NCBI RefSeq assembly: GCF_026168105.1
Contig: NZ_LBMW01000032.1
Span: 30,682-94,681, forward strand
Source: Streptomyces hygroscopicus
GTDB taxonomy: Bacteria; Actinomycetota; Actinomycetes; Streptomycetales; Streptomycetaceae
DNA: 64,000 bases
Direction: 5' to 3'
In this document: in pieces, positions 24,951 to 33,813 of the stretch
How positions within the stretch are numbered: the stretch's first letter is position 1
How the letters are laid out: every line of letters begins with the position of its first letter
Notes under the pieces: model-generated
What the model was told of the DNA's origin: nothing
Database searches by the model: none
Seen by the model: the letters and a program-made list of their open reading frames with translations, nothing else
Program-made: the position numbers and the translations under genes

Positions 24951-26300
24951 TCAGCCCCGGGAGAGGCGCTTGAGCAGCACGGCCGACGCCACCGGGCGCG
25001 CACCCGCTCTGGCGACCCCGTCGGCCACCTCGCGATCGGTGGAGGCCACGATGACCGGCCGGCCCGGAGGCTCCGCACGCACCAGCTGGCGGATCAACTC
25101 GTCGGCGGTGACGCCCGGTTTGGAGAACAGCACCCGCACCCCGCGCGGCGGCGCGAGCAGCACCGGAGCCACCAGTTCGGCCCCGTCGAAGACGCAGGTG
25201 ACCTCGGCACCGGTCTGCGCGGCGAGCTGCGAGAGCTGACCGAGCAGCCTGAGCCGCTGCTTCTCCAGCGGCATCTGCGGATAACCGGTCTTGGTGACGT
25301 TGTAGCCGTCGACCACCAGATGCGCCTGCGGCAGCGCCAGCAACTGGTCCAGGATCGCGGGATCGTTTTCGGACAGCGCACGGGCGGCGATGTCCTTCGG
25401 GGTCATCCGTCCCGGTTCGACCGCGTCCACGGTCTCCGCCGGCCGCACGGAGACCGGCGGCAGCGCCAGTTCCCGCCGCAGGCCCTGCGCCGCGTCCAGC
25501 ACGGTGTCGAGCAGCAGCCGTACCCGCATGTCCTCGACGCTGCGTCCCTCGCGCGCGGCCCTGCGGGTGGCCTCCAGGGTGGCCTCCACCTCGGCGAGAC
25601 GCGCCTTGAGCCGCCTGGTCTCGCTCTCGGCGGCGGACACGTGCGACTGCCCCTCGGCGCGTACGGCCTCGACCTCGCCGTGGGCCTTGCGCAGGGCGGC
25701 CTCGCCCCGCTTGACGTCGCTGAGGGCGGCGCGCAGCTTGCGGTGAAGCGATTCGGCTTCCTTGCGCGTCGATTCCAGCTCCGTACGCAACCGCTCCGTC
25801 TCGGCGCGGGTCTGGCCGCGGGCTGCCGCGAGCTCCCCGCGCAGCCGCTCCAGTTCGGCCCGGCTCTCCTCGTCGGCGCGTTCGGCGTCCGCGCGCTGGG
25901 CCTCCTCGCCCGCGGCGGTCACGAGCTTCACCCAGCCCACCGGACGCAGTACATAGGCCGCGGCCGCCACGTCGAGCGGGTCCGCGGCCGGGGGCGGCGA
26001 GCCGGAGTCCAGGGCGCCGGCGAGCTCCGGCTGGGCCTCTCTGAACCGCTCGGCGATGCGCTGGCGGAACAGCGGGTCGGTCTCCAGGGCCGCCGCCATC
26101 GCGTTGCCGGCGAACTTGGCCCGACGGTTCGGGGCGAACCGCGCATACTGCCGCAGCTGCGCGGGCAGTTCGCCGAGCGTCAGTCCGCCGAAACCGTCGG
26201 ACACGATCTGCACGACCCGGCGGCGCACACCGTCGGGCAGCGGACGGTCGAGCACCTCAGCGGTGCCGTCGACCGGCTCCCCGCCCGTGGTCTCCACCAT
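24951..26300 (-). CDS. NYN-domain protein with central coiled coil
   Basis: Protein of 449 residues in three parts: an N-terminal helical region (about 1-130), a long coiled coil (about 135-270, rich in Glu, Arg and Ala) and a C-terminal NYN/PIN-like nuclease domain (about 325-449). The last has LVVDGYNVTKTGYP, VTCVFDGAE, VLFSKPGVTADELI and VASTDREVADG; the acidic residues form the metal site of this fold. YacP-like NYN domains cleave structured RNA. The protein is probably cytoplasmic and linked to RNA turnover. The convergent or downstream neighbours give no operon context. Domain call is firm, role is inferred. Confidence 0.85.
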   Translation of the reverse strand: MVETTGGEPVDGTAEVLDRPLPDGVRRRVVQIVSDGFGGLTLGELPAQLRQYARFAPNRRAKFAGNAMAAALETDPLFRQRIAERFREAQPELAGALDSGSPPPAADPLDVAAAAYVLRPVGWVKLVTAAGEEAQRADAERADEESRAELERLRGELAAARGQTRAETERLRTELESTRKEAESLHRKLRAALSDVKRGEAALRKAHGEVEAVRAEGQSHVSAAESETRRLKARLAEVEATLEATRRAAREGRSVEDMRVRLLLDTVLDAAQGLRRELALPPVSVRPAETVDAVEPGRMTPKDIAARALSENDPAILDQLLALPQAHLVVDGYNVTKTGYPQMPLEKQRLRLLGQLSQLAAQTGAEVTCVFDGAELVAPVLLAPPRGVRVLFSKPGVTADELIRQLVRAEPPGRPVIVASTDREVADGVARAGARPVASAVLLKRLSRG

Positions 26301-26334
26301 CCGTCACCCCACTGTCCGTGCGGGACCGCCTCCC

Positions 26335-26574
26335 TCAGGAGCCGGCACCGGGCCTGTCCACGAGTTCCACTTGGTCCAGGGCGTTGCACCAGCGGCAACG
26401 CACCGACTCGATGGTCTCACTGACCACCTCGCGCTCCTCGACCTTCGGCTGTCCGGCCAGATCCAGATGCACGTACTCGACGACCTTCGACGAGCGGGTC
26501 ACATCGAAACGCGTCAGGTTGCCACACTGCGTGCAGCGCCACCGGGTCGTCTCGGTCGGCAGAGGAACCGTCAT
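26335..26574 (-). CDS. Small zinc-ribbon protein
   Basis: Protein of 79 residues with two CxxC pairs (CTQCGN and CRWCNA), typical of a zinc ribbon. It has no other domain. GAAGGA lies upstream of the ATG at 26574. It sits 34 bp upstream of the NYN gene on the same strand, which suggests a joint transcript and perhaps a common nucleic-acid-related role; this last point is inference. Confidence 0.83.
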   Translation of the reverse strand: MTVPLPTETTRWRCTQCGNLTRFDVTRSSKVVEYVHLDLAGQPKVEEREVVSETIESVRCRWCNALDQVELVDRPGAGS

Positions 26575-26718
26575 CGTGGCTGCTCTTCCTTCTTCCAGTC
26601 TCCGTGATGCGCCAGTTTCCCTGGAGCGTGTGGGTCGTAACCCTACGGCCTGCCGGGTACCCGCCGCCCGCCCGTCCAGCGCGGCGAGGCATTCTGCACG
26701 CGTCGCTCCGGGTACGCC

Positions 26719-27462
26719 ATGCTCTGTCCCATGATCAGCACCTGGGGCAGGACGGCCGTCCGAGCGCTGCGGGGCCAGTCGGCACCGGTGACGTACGGGC
26801 TGATGGCCGTGTGCTGTCTGCTCTTCGTGATCGGACCGGCCTCGGGACTGAATCCCGCGTACGGCACCGGGGACGCGCTGCTCGCCGCGCAACGGGCCTA
26901 CTTCGCCCGCTGGGGGGTGGTGCCCGTGGAGCTCTTCGGCGGGGCGCCACGGGCCGCCCTCACGCCCGCGACGGCCCTGTTCGTGCACGGCAGCTGGGTG
27001 CATCTGCTGGGCAACATGCTCTTCCTCTGCGTCTTCGGGGCGATGGCCGAGGAGCGGATGGGCCACGTGGAGTTCGCCCTGTTCTACCTGGGCTGCGGCT
27101 ATCTGGCGCTGCTCGGGTACTCGGCGGCCAACGCCGAGTCGGCGCAGACGCTGGTCGGGGCCTCCGGGGCGATCTCCGCGGTTCTCGGCGCGTTCCTGTT
27201 TCTGTTCCCCAATGCCCGGGTGACCAGTCTTTTCCCGTTCCTGTTCTTCCTGCCGCTGCGTTTTCCGGCCTGGGTGGTACTGCCCTTCTGGGCCACCCTC
27301 CAGTGGATGGCGGCCGGCCGCGCCGCACAGGGCCCGGGGGTCGCCTACCTGGCCCATCTGGTCGGCTTCTCGCTGGGCTTCGTCTACGCGTGGGTGCGCC
27401 ACGGCCGTACGAGTAGGGTGAAACCCCCAGCCCAGGCCCCCGAGGGAGAACAGCAGCCGTGA
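26719..27462 (+). CDS. Rhomboid family intramembrane serine protease
   Basis: Integral membrane protease of 247 residues with six to seven hydrophobic segments. The catalytic dyad is Ser149 in VGASGAIS and His213 in YLAHLVGF; the conserved HLLGNM loop with its Asn lies at about residues 95-100. It would cleave single-pass membrane proteins within the bilayer. The ATG at 26731 is an equally good start. Neither has a clear ribosome binding site. The 3' end overlaps the next gene by 4 bp, so the two are coupled. Confidence 0.92.
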   Translation: MLCPMISTWGRTAVRALRGQSAPVTYGLMAVCCLLFVIGPASGLNPAYGTGDALLAAQRAYFARWGVVPVELFGGAPRAALTPATALFVHGSWVHLLGNMLFLCVFGAMAEERMGHVEFALFYLGCGYLALLGYSAANAESAQTLVGASGAISAVLGAFLFLFPNARVTSLFPFLFFLPLRFPAWVVLPFWATLQWMAAGRAAQGPGVAYLAHLVGFSLGFVYAWVRHGRTSRVKPPAQAPEGEQQP

Positions 27463-27740
27463 TCACCGCGATCGTCCTCATCAAGACCAGCGTGGACCGG
27501 ATCCCCGAGATCGCCGAGTCGATCGCCGCGCTGGACTCCGTCAGCGAGGTCTTCTCCGTCACCGGCACCTACGACCTCATCGCCATGGTCCGGGTGAAGG
27601 CCCACGACGACCTGGCGGACGTGATCCCCGGCCGGATCAGCAAGATCCCCGGCGTCCTGGGCACCGATACGCATGTCGCCTTCCGCACGTACTCCCAGCA
27701 CGACCTCGAGGCGGCGTTCGCGATCGGGCTCGACAACTAG
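27459..27740 (+). CDS. Stand-alone AsnC/Lrp ligand-binding (RAM) domain protein
   Basis: Protein of 93 residues consisting only of the RAM domain of Lrp/AsnC regulators (ITAIVLIKTS..., SVTGTYDLIAMVRVKAHDDL, GVLGTDTHVAFRTYS). It lacks the helix-turn-helix, so it may bind an amino acid and partner a full Lrp protein, or act as a small-molecule sensor. GTG overlaps the rhomboid stop (GTGA) and GAGGGAGAA is the ribosome binding site. Confidence 0.9.
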   Translation: MITAIVLIKTSVDRIPEIAESIAALDSVSEVFSVTGTYDLIAMVRVKAHDDLADVIPGRISKIPGVLGTDTHVAFRTYSQHDLEAAFAIGLDN

Positions 27741-27761
27741 ACCGGGACGTCCCGCGACGTC

Positions 27762-27799
27762 CGCTCCCCCCGGCCGCCCTGGGGCCGCCGCAGGGAGCG
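27762..27799. terminator. Possible bidirectional terminator between convergent genes
   Basis: Outer arms CGCTCCC and GGGAGCG enclose a GC-rich inner stem. It lies between the RAM-domain gene and the SufS-like gene. The inner pairing is imperfect. Confidence 0.4.
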
Positions 27800-27824
27800 C
27801 ACCCGTCGCCCGTGCCTCAGGGAA

Positions 27825-29186
27825 TCAGACCGCCGGGACGCAACGGCCGTCCTCCGTGCGGTAGTTCCACTTCGCACCGTCGCGGACCAGTTCCTTGACC
27901 GCGCGCACGAAACGCTCCACGTGCTCGTCGGGCGTGCCCGCGCCGAAGCTGACACGGATCGCGTTCAGGGACTTCTCACCGGGCGCGGCCTCGGGGGCGC
28001 CGCACTCGCCCTGGGTCCCCGGGTCGCTCCCCAGCAGGGTGCGCACGAGCGGGTGGGCACAGAACAGGCCGTCGCGGACGCCGATGCCGTACTCCGCGGA
28101 GAGCGCGGCGGCGAAGTGGGAGCTGTTCCAGCCCTCGACGACGAAGGAGATGACCCCGACGCGGGGCGCGTCGTCGCCGAACAGGGAGAGCACCTTGACC
28201 TCGGGAACCTCGGCGAGCCCTGCCCGCACCGCGCGGATCAGGTACTGCTCGCGGGCCACGAGCGTCTCCAGGCCGGCGTCGGTGAGCGCCTTGCAGGCGG
28301 AGGCGATGGAGTAGGCGCCGATCACGTTGGGCGAACCCGCCTCGTGCCGTGCGGCGCTCTCGTGCCACTCCACGTCCACTCCCCCGTCCGTGCGCCGGGT
28401 CACCTTGCGGCTGGCTCCGCCGCCCGCGAGGTACGGCTCGGCCTCCCGCAGCCAGTCGGCGCGGCCGGCCAGGACGCCGGAGCCGAAGGGCGCGTACAGC
28501 TTGTGGCCGGAGAAGGCGACCCAGTCGACGTCGAGGTCACGGACGGAGACCGGGTGGTGCGGGGCGAGCTGGGCGGCATCCAGGACGATGCGGGCCCCGT
28601 GCGCGTGGGCGGCCGCGGCCAGCTCGCGTACGGGCCACAGCTCGCCCGTGACGTTGGAGGCGCCGGTGACACACACGAGGGCCGGACCGTGGGGATCGCG
28701 GTCCGTGAGGGCGCGCTCCAGGCTCTCGACGGCCTCCTGCGGGGTGCGCGGTGCGTTGAGGCAGGTGACCCGGGCGTCCCGCCAGGGCAGCAGTGAGGCG
28801 TGGTGCTCGGTCTCGAAGACGAAGACCTGGCAGTCGGCCGGAAGGGCGGCGGCGAGGAGGTTCAGCGAGTCGGTGGTGGACCGGGTGAAGATCACCTGGT
28901 CGCCGTCGCGGCAGTCGAGGAACGCGGCGACGGTCCGGCGGGCGTTCTCGAACAGGTCGGTGGACAGCTGCGAGAGGTATCCCGCACCGCGGTGGACGCT
29001 GCCGTAGTACGGCGCGTAGGCCGCCACGTCGTCCCAGACCCGCTGCAGGGCGGGCGCGCTGGCCGCGTAGTCGAGCGCGGCGTAGGTGACTTCGCCGCCC
29101 GTGACGAGCGGGACGGTGACATCCCCGCCCAGAACGGGCAGCGGGGCACAAACGGACTGGTCGGTGGCAAGGGCGGAGACGGACAT
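27825..29186 (-). CDS. PLP-dependent class V aminotransferase, SufS/cysteine desulfurase-like
   Basis: PLP enzyme of 453 residues. The Schiff-base lysine is Lys229 in AFSGHKLYAP, and the cofactor-binding His/Asp region is ETEHHASLLPW and VLDAAQLAPH. Cys376 in RDGLFCAHPL is at the place of the SufS catalytic cysteine (RxGHHCAxP), but the His pair before it is missing. It may therefore be a cysteine desulfurase, selenocysteine lyase or related enzyme. It is preceded by a leader with a short uORF and a long palindrome (29306-29388), which suggests regulated expression. Confidence 0.85.
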   Translation of the reverse strand: MSVSALATDQSVCAPLPVLGGDVTVPLVTGGEVTYAALDYAASAPALQRVWDDVAAYAPYYGSVHRGAGYLSQLSTDLFENARRTVAAFLDCRDGDQVIFTRSTTDSLNLLAAALPADCQVFVFETEHHASLLPWRDARVTCLNAPRTPQEAVESLERALTDRDPHGPALVCVTGASNVTGELWPVRELAAAAHAHGARIVLDAAQLAPHHPVSVRDLDVDWVAFSGHKLYAPFGSGVLAGRADWLREAEPYLAGGGASRKVTRRTDGGVDVEWHESAARHEAGSPNVIGAYSIASACKALTDAGLETLVAREQYLIRAVRAGLAEVPEVKVLSLFGDDAPRVGVISFVVEGWNSSHFAAALSAEYGIGVRDGLFCAHPLVRTLLGSDPGTQGECGAPEAAPGEKSLNAIRVSFGAGTPDEHVERFVRAVKELVRDGAKWNYRTEDGRCVPAV

Positions 29187-29305
29187 GGGTGCACTCCCGT
29201 GAAGGCAGGTGGGACCGCCGTGCCGGACGGCGCGCGTCAGGGCGCTGCCGGGTCGACGGCACGAGGCAAGGGTGAAAGGGGATGCGGAGGCGGGGCTCTG
29301 CGGCC

Positions 29306-29326
29306 CTAGCGCATTCGCTTGCTCAC
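29306..29326 (-). CDS. Candidate leader peptide MSKRMR upstream of the SufS-like gene
   Basis: A 7-codon reading frame (GTG start, TAG stop) encodes MSKRMR. AGGGAG precedes the GTG by 6 nt, a good ribosome binding site. The frame ends 119 nt before the start of the SufS-like gene. Downstream, CGTGCCG in the leader can pair with CGGCACG nearer the start codon. Together this resembles a translation-dependent leader. The peptide has no run of one amino acid, so the sensed signal is unclear. Confidence 0.45.
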   Translation of the reverse strand: MSKRMR

Positions 29327-29348
29327 GGAAGGCTCCCTCGAACGACCA

Positions 29349-29388
29349 GGACCCCTGGTACGCGCTTTGTCAAAAGCGTGAGGGGTCC
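29349..29388. promoter_or_regulatory. 40-nt palindrome ahead of the leader
   Basis: Arms GGACCCCT (29349-29356) and AGGGGTCC (29381-29388) enclose a second stem CGCTTT (29363-29368) and AAAGCG (29373-29378) around a GTCA loop. On the minus strand TTGACA is in the centre (29374-29369), an exact -35 hexamer. It can be a terminator for transcripts coming from trpD, or an operator over the promoter. Confidence 0.5.
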
Positions 29389-29588
29389 GCGCTTGCCGCA
29401 GACCTCGCTGCCTACGGCCTGGTCTTCACCCGGGGCACCCCGCCACGGACGGAGGGTTGCCGGACAGCCGGCCGGGGCCTGATGGCTGTCACTCATGACC
29501 TGAGCAGGAAACTACGTGAGCTGATCGTCGTTCCGCAACTTCTGTCCGCATACCGGGATGCGCGGAGGGTCACCGAGTGGAACCAAGT

Positions 29589-29880
29589 GACCTGGGGGGA
29601 CCGAGGGACGCAGGGGGACCGAGGGACGCCGGGGTCACCCAGTGGCGCGGAAGGGCAGCGAGTGGCGCGGAGGGGACCGACGGACGCCGGGGTCACCCAG
29701 TGGCGCGGAAGGGCAGCGAGTGGCGCGGAGGGGACCGACGGACGCCGGGGTCACCCAGTGGCGCGGAAGGGCAGCGAGTGGCGCGGAGGGACCGAGGGAC
29801 GCGGGGGGACCGACGGACGCCGGGGTCACCCAGTGGCGCGGAAGGGCAGCGAGTGGCGCGGAGGGGCAGCGACGCCTGGG
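29589..29880. repeat. 58-bp minisatellite array
   Basis: Four copies of a 58-bp unit start at 29631, 29689, 29747 and 29822. Copies 1 and 2 are identical; copy 3 has a 17-bp insertion made of an internal subrepeat; copy 4 is truncated. Degenerate GACCGAGGGACGC pieces extend to 29589. Within each unit AGTGGCGCGG occurs twice, 20 bp apart. The array lies between trpD and the SufS-like gene leader. Confidence 0.92.
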
Positions 29881-29920
29881 GGCACCGGTCACACCGATGC
29901 CCCCGGTCGACGGCGAACCG

Positions 29921-30985
29921 CTACGCGTTGCTGGCCGCGACCCAGCGGTCGAGCACCTGCCTCGCGGCCCCGGAGTCGATCGCCTCCGCGGCCTTCTCCA
30001 TCCCGACCCGGATCTGCTCGGCCAGCGTCCCTGACCCCGGATCCAGCGCCACCAGCGCCGCCGCCGAGTTCAGCAGCACCGCGTCCCTTACCGGTCCCGT
30101 CTCGCCGTCCAGCAGCCGCCGTGCGACCTCGGCGTTGTACGACGCGTCGGCGCCCCGAAGCGCCTCCACCGGCACCAGCTCGATGCCGACGTCCCTCGGG
30201 TCGAAGGACTCCTCGGTGACCTTGCCGTCGCGCACGATCCACACCCGTGACGTCGCCGTGGTCGTCAGCTCGTCCAGTCCGTCGTCGCCCCGGAAGACCA
30301 GGGACGAGTTCCCGCGCTCGGCGAGGACGCCCGCCACGATCGGCGCCATCCGTGCGTCCGCGACGCCCGCCGCCTGGGCCTTGACCTTCGCGGGATTGGT
30401 CAGCGGGCCCAGAACGTTGAACGTGGTGCGGATCCCCAACTGCCCGCGCGCCGCCGCCACGTGCCTCAGCGCCGGGTGGAACTTCACCGCGAAGCAGAAG
30501 GTGATCCCGGCCTCCTCGGCCACCTCCGCCACCCGCTGCGGCGTCAGCTCGAGATTGACGCCGAGCTTCTCCAGCACGTCCGAGGCCCCGGACGCGGAGG
30601 ACGCGGCACGGTTGCCGTGCTTGACGACCTTCGCACCGGTGCCGGCCACGACGATCGACGACATGGTGGAGATGTTCACCGTCTTCGCGCCGTCGCCACC
30701 CGTACCGACGATGTCGACCGTCCGTCCCGGCACCTCGAGGACGTTCGCGTGCTCGTACATCGCCTGCACGAGCCCGGTGATCTCCTCGACCGTCTCGCCC
30801 TTCGCCCGCAGGGCGACGACGAAGCCCGCGATCTGTGCGTCCGTCGCCTCGCCACGCATGATCCGGTCCATCGCCCAGGCCGTCTCGGCCGCGCTCAGGT
30901 CGTGGCCGTCCAACAGCCGGTTCAGCACCAGCGGCCAGGAACGGCCCGCCGCGGTGTTGCCTCCAGCGGGGGTCACAGCGCTCAT
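29921..30985 (-). CDS. trpD: Anthranilate phosphoribosyltransferase
   Basis: Second step of tryptophan synthesis: joins anthranilate and PRPP. Protein of 354 residues from the ATG at 30985, which has CAGGAGC 6 nt upstream. Conserved motifs are the PRPP loop GTGGDGAKTVNIST, KHGNRAASSASGASDVLE, and the anthranilate site RTTFNVLGPLTNP with HPALRHV. The gene stands alone, away from other trp genes, and is next to the respiratory genes, as in mycobacteria (trpD beside ctaE-qcr, from memory). The repeat array begins 41 bp after the stop. Confidence 0.95.
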   Translation of the reverse strand: MSAVTPAGGNTAAGRSWPLVLNRLLDGHDLSAAETAWAMDRIMRGEATDAQIAGFVVALRAKGETVEEITGLVQAMYEHANVLEVPGRTVDIVGTGGDGAKTVNISTMSSIVVAGTGAKVVKHGNRAASSASGASDVLEKLGVNLELTPQRVAEVAEEAGITFCFAVKFHPALRHVAAARGQLGIRTTFNVLGPLTNPAKVKAQAAGVADARMAPIVAGVLAERGNSSLVFRGDDGLDELTTTATSRVWIVRDGKVTEESFDPRDVGIELVPVEALRGADASYNAEVARRLLDGETGPVRDAVLLNSAAALVALDPGSGTLAEQIRVGMEKAAEAIDSGAARQVLDRWVAASNA

Positions 30986-31060
30986 AAGCCGCTCCTGGGT
31001 CGGTGTCCCGAACGGGACGTGTGTCTCGAACAGCTCCACCCTATCCAGCCCGGGCACGGC

Positions 31061-31095
31061 GAAGGGCCCCGTCCAGTGCTTGGACGGGGCCCTTC
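31061..31095 (-). terminator. Strong hairpin terminator after qcrB
   Basis: Perfect 15-bp stem (31061-31075 with 31081-31095) with a 5-nt loop, 26 bp beyond the qcrB stop on the minus strand. It separates the respiratory operon from trpD. Confidence 0.8.
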
Positions 31096-31120
31096 GACCG
31101 TGGCGTGGCGCGCGCGGCGA

Positions 31121-32758
31121 TCAGTGGTGGCCGTGGCCGCTCGTGATCTCCTTGTACTCCTCGACCGTGGGCTTGGGGATCTGGTTGTTCTCCCCGTAGT
31201 AGGCGTTGCTCAGCTTGGCGCGCAGCCGCTCCGAGCCCTTGACCTTCCGCTCGACGCCGTTCTCGTCGACCGTCGGGCCGATCTCGGCCGGCTCGTACTG
31301 CTCGTGCGCCGTGAGCGTGTGCAGCTGCTCCTGGCTGAGCGGCTCGTGGACCTCGATGAACTCACCGTGCGGCAGCCGCTTGATGATGCCCGACTCGCGG
31401 CCGTGCAGCACCTTGTCGTGGTCGCGGCGCTGGAGGCCGAGGCAGATCCGCTTGGTGGCGATGAACACGAGCACCGGGACCACGAAGAACGCGACGCGGA
31501 CGAACCAGGTGATCGCGTTGATCGACAGGTGGAAGTGCGTGGCCCAGAGGTCGTTTCCACCACCGATCAGCAGCACGAAGTACCAGGAGATCCACGCGGC
31601 GCCGAAGGCCGTACGCGTCGGCGCGTTGCGCGGGCGGTCCAGGATGTGGTGCTCGCGCCTGTCGCCGGTGACCCAGGCCTCGATGAACGGGTAGACCGCG
31701 ATCGTGACCAGGACCAGCGGGAAGATCACCAGCGGGATGAACACACCCAGGACGAGCGTGTGGCCCCAGAAGTTGATCTCCCAGCCCGGCATCACACGGA
31801 TCAGGCCCTCGGAGAAGCCCATGTACCAGTCCGGCTGGGCACCCGTGGACACCTGGTCCGGACGGTAGGGGCCCATGGCCCAGATCGGGTTGATCGTGGC
31901 GATCGCCGCGATGGCCGCGATGACACCGAAGACCAGGAAGAAGAAGCCTCCGGCCTTGGCCATGTACACCGGCAGCAGCGGCATGCCCACGACGTTGTTG
32001 TTCGTCTTGCCGGGGCCCGCGAACTGCGTGTGCTTGTGGTAGAAGACCAGGATCAGGTGGCCGACCACCAGGCCGAGCATGATGCCCGGCAGCAGCAGGA
32101 TGTGGATCGAGTAGAAGCGGGCCACGAAGTCGCCGCCCGGGAACTGGCCGCCGAAGAGGAAGAACGACAGGTACGTGCCGACGATCGGCACGGACAGGAT
32201 CGCGCCCTCCATGAAGCGGACACCGGTGCCGGAGAGCAGGTCGTCCGGGAGCGAGTAACCGGTGAAGCCGGTGAACATGCCCAGGACGAACAGCAGGAAG
32301 CCGAACAGCCAGTTGATCTCACGCGGCTTGCGGAACGCACCGGTGAAGAACACGCGCATCATGTGCACGAACATGCCGGCGAGGAAGATCAGCGCCGCCC
32401 AGTGGTGGATCTGCCGGATCAGCAGACCACCGCGGACGTCGAAGCTGATGTGCACCGTCGAGTTGAACGCCTCGCTCATCAGCTGACCCTGCAGCGGCAC
32501 ATAGCTGCCGTGGTACACCACCTCGTTCATCGACGGGTGGAAGAACAGCGTCAGATACACACCCGTGAGGATGATGATGATGAAGCTGTAGAGGCAGACC
32601 TCGCCCAACATGAACGACCAGTGGTCGGGAAAGATCTTGCGCATGTTGGACTTGGCCAGGGAGTAGATCCCCAGGCGGCCGTCCGCCCAGTCCGCCACGC
32701 GCTCGCCGGCCGGTGCCCTTCCGCGCGTGCCGGATTCGTTGGTCGTCGTAGTACTCAT
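31121..32758 (-). CDS. qcrB: Cytochrome bc1 (bcc) complex cytochrome b subunit
   Basis: Membrane subunit of the menaquinol:cytochrome c reductase, carrying two b haems and the quinol sites. Protein of 545 residues, with the extended C-terminal tail usual in actinobacteria. Haem-ligating histidines are in IRQIHHWAALIF and in SIHILLLPG / GHLILVFYHKHTQF; the quinol-site motif PDWYMGF (PEWY equivalent) is present. Start ATG overlaps the qcrA stop (ATGA), so translation is coupled. Last gene of the ctaE-qcrC-qcrA-qcrB operon. The target of bcc inhibitors in relatives. Confidence 0.96.
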   Translation of the reverse strand: MSTTTTNESGTRGRAPAGERVADWADGRLGIYSLAKSNMRKIFPDHWSFMLGEVCLYSFIIIILTGVYLTLFFHPSMNEVVYHGSYVPLQGQLMSEAFNSTVHISFDVRGGLLIRQIHHWAALIFLAGMFVHMMRVFFTGAFRKPREINWLFGFLLFVLGMFTGFTGYSLPDDLLSGTGVRFMEGAILSVPIVGTYLSFFLFGGQFPGGDFVARFYSIHILLLPGIMLGLVVGHLILVFYHKHTQFAGPGKTNNNVVGMPLLPVYMAKAGGFFFLVFGVIAAIAAIATINPIWAMGPYRPDQVSTGAQPDWYMGFSEGLIRVMPGWEINFWGHTLVLGVFIPLVIFPLVLVTIAVYPFIEAWVTGDRREHHILDRPRNAPTRTAFGAAWISWYFVLLIGGGNDLWATHFHLSINAITWFVRVAFFVVPVLVFIATKRICLGLQRRDHDKVLHGRESGIIKRLPHGEFIEVHEPLSQEQLHTLTAHEQYEPAEIGPTVDENGVERKVKGSERLRAKLSNAYYGENNQIPKPTVEEYKEITSGHGHH

Positions 32759-33813
32759 CCGCGCTCCCAGAAGGCAGGACCGACGGGCTCTTCGAAGTCG
32801 CCGAGCGCCTCGAGGTAACCGTCCGCGTTGACGCCGATGCGCAGCTGCGGCAGGGCGTGACCGGCCGGGCCGAAGATGACCCGGGCACCGTCGGAGAGGT
32901 CGAAGGTGGACTGGTGGCACGGGCAGAGAACGTGGTGCGTCTGCTGCTCGTACAGGGAGATCGGGCAACCGACGTGGGTGCAGATCTTCGAGAACGCCAC
33001 GATGCCCTGGTGGGACCACTCGAGTTCTCGCTTGTCCTTGATGTTGTCCGGCTGCAGCCGGACGATCATCAGGGCCGCCTTGGCGATCTGGACCTGGAAG
33101 TCCTCGTCGGTCTCCTCCAGGCCCTCGGGCTTGGCGAAGGTGAGCGAGCCGACCGCCACGTCCGCGGGACGCAACGGCTGGTTCGTGTTCATGTTGACGA
33201 GGAGCTTGCCCTTGGACCAGAGCGTGTGACGCAGCGAGGTGCCCGGCAGCGGGCCGAGGTCGCGCAGCAGCATGACGCCGGAGAGCGGCACCAGCGCCAG
33301 TGCGCCGAGCATCGTGTTGCGGATCAGCTTGCGCCGGCCGAGCTGCGACTCCTGGGCTCCCAGCTTGAAGTCGGCGAGAACCTTCGCCTTGACCTCGGGG
33401 GGCGCCTCGATCGGGTGACGCTCGTCGGCGATCTCCACGTCGGACATCAGGGTGCGGGCCCAGTGGACCGCGCCCGCGCCGATCAGGAAGAGCGCCACGC
33501 CCAGCGTCAGGCCCAGCGCGAAGTTCAGCGCGCTGATGTGCCCGATCGGGAAGACGTAGATCGACTCTTCCTTCGGAATCGCCACGTACGAGGCGATGAA
33601 GCCGATGGTGGCCAGCATCGACAGCGTGAACAGCATGGCGACCGTGCGCTCGGAGCGCCTGGCGGCCCGCTCGTCGATGTCCTGGATGCGGTGCTCATGG
33701 GGCGGCAGGCCCGGGTCTGCGAACGGGCTCTGCTCGTCCGCAACCGTCACGGCACCGTGCGCGGTGTCCTGCTCAGCGGGCAGGTTCTCTTCTGGAATGT
33801 CTTGGCTACTCAT
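32755..33813 (-). CDS. qcrA: Rieske iron-sulfur subunit of cytochrome bcc complex
   Basis: Carries the 2Fe-2S cluster that takes electrons from quinol. Protein of 352 residues, longer at the N-terminus than mitochondrial or proteobacterial forms. Three hydrophobic segments (about 60-80, 95-120 and 175-195) replace the single anchor, as in other actinobacteria. Cluster ligands are CTHVGC and CPCHQS near the C-terminus. ATG overlaps the qcrC stop and the stop overlaps qcrB, both ATGA. Confidence 0.96.
   Translation of the reverse strand: MSSQDIPEENLPAEQDTAHGAVTVADEQSPFADPGLPPHEHRIQDIDERAARRSERTVAMLFTLSMLATIGFIASYVAIPKEESIYVFPIGHISALNFALGLTLGVALFLIGAGAVHWARTLMSDVEIADERHPIEAPPEVKAKVLADFKLGAQESQLGRRKLIRNTMLGALALVPLSGVMLLRDLGPLPGTSLRHTLWSKGKLLVNMNTNQPLRPADVAVGSLTFAKPEGLEETDEDFQVQIAKAALMIVRLQPDNIKDKRELEWSHQGIVAFSKICTHVGCPISLYEQQTHHVLCPCHQSTFDLSDGARVIFGPAGHALPQLRIGVNADGYLEALGDFEEPVGPAFWERG

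Noticed and set aside
29631..29876. CRISPR array
   Set aside because: The repeats are directly adjacent, without unique spacers, and there are no cas genes in the window.
29577..29892. Open frames in the 58-bp repeat array on both strands
   Set aside because: They exist because the repeats lack stop codons in GC-rich sequence. The units change frame from copy to copy (58 is not a multiple of 3), and there is no ribosome binding site.
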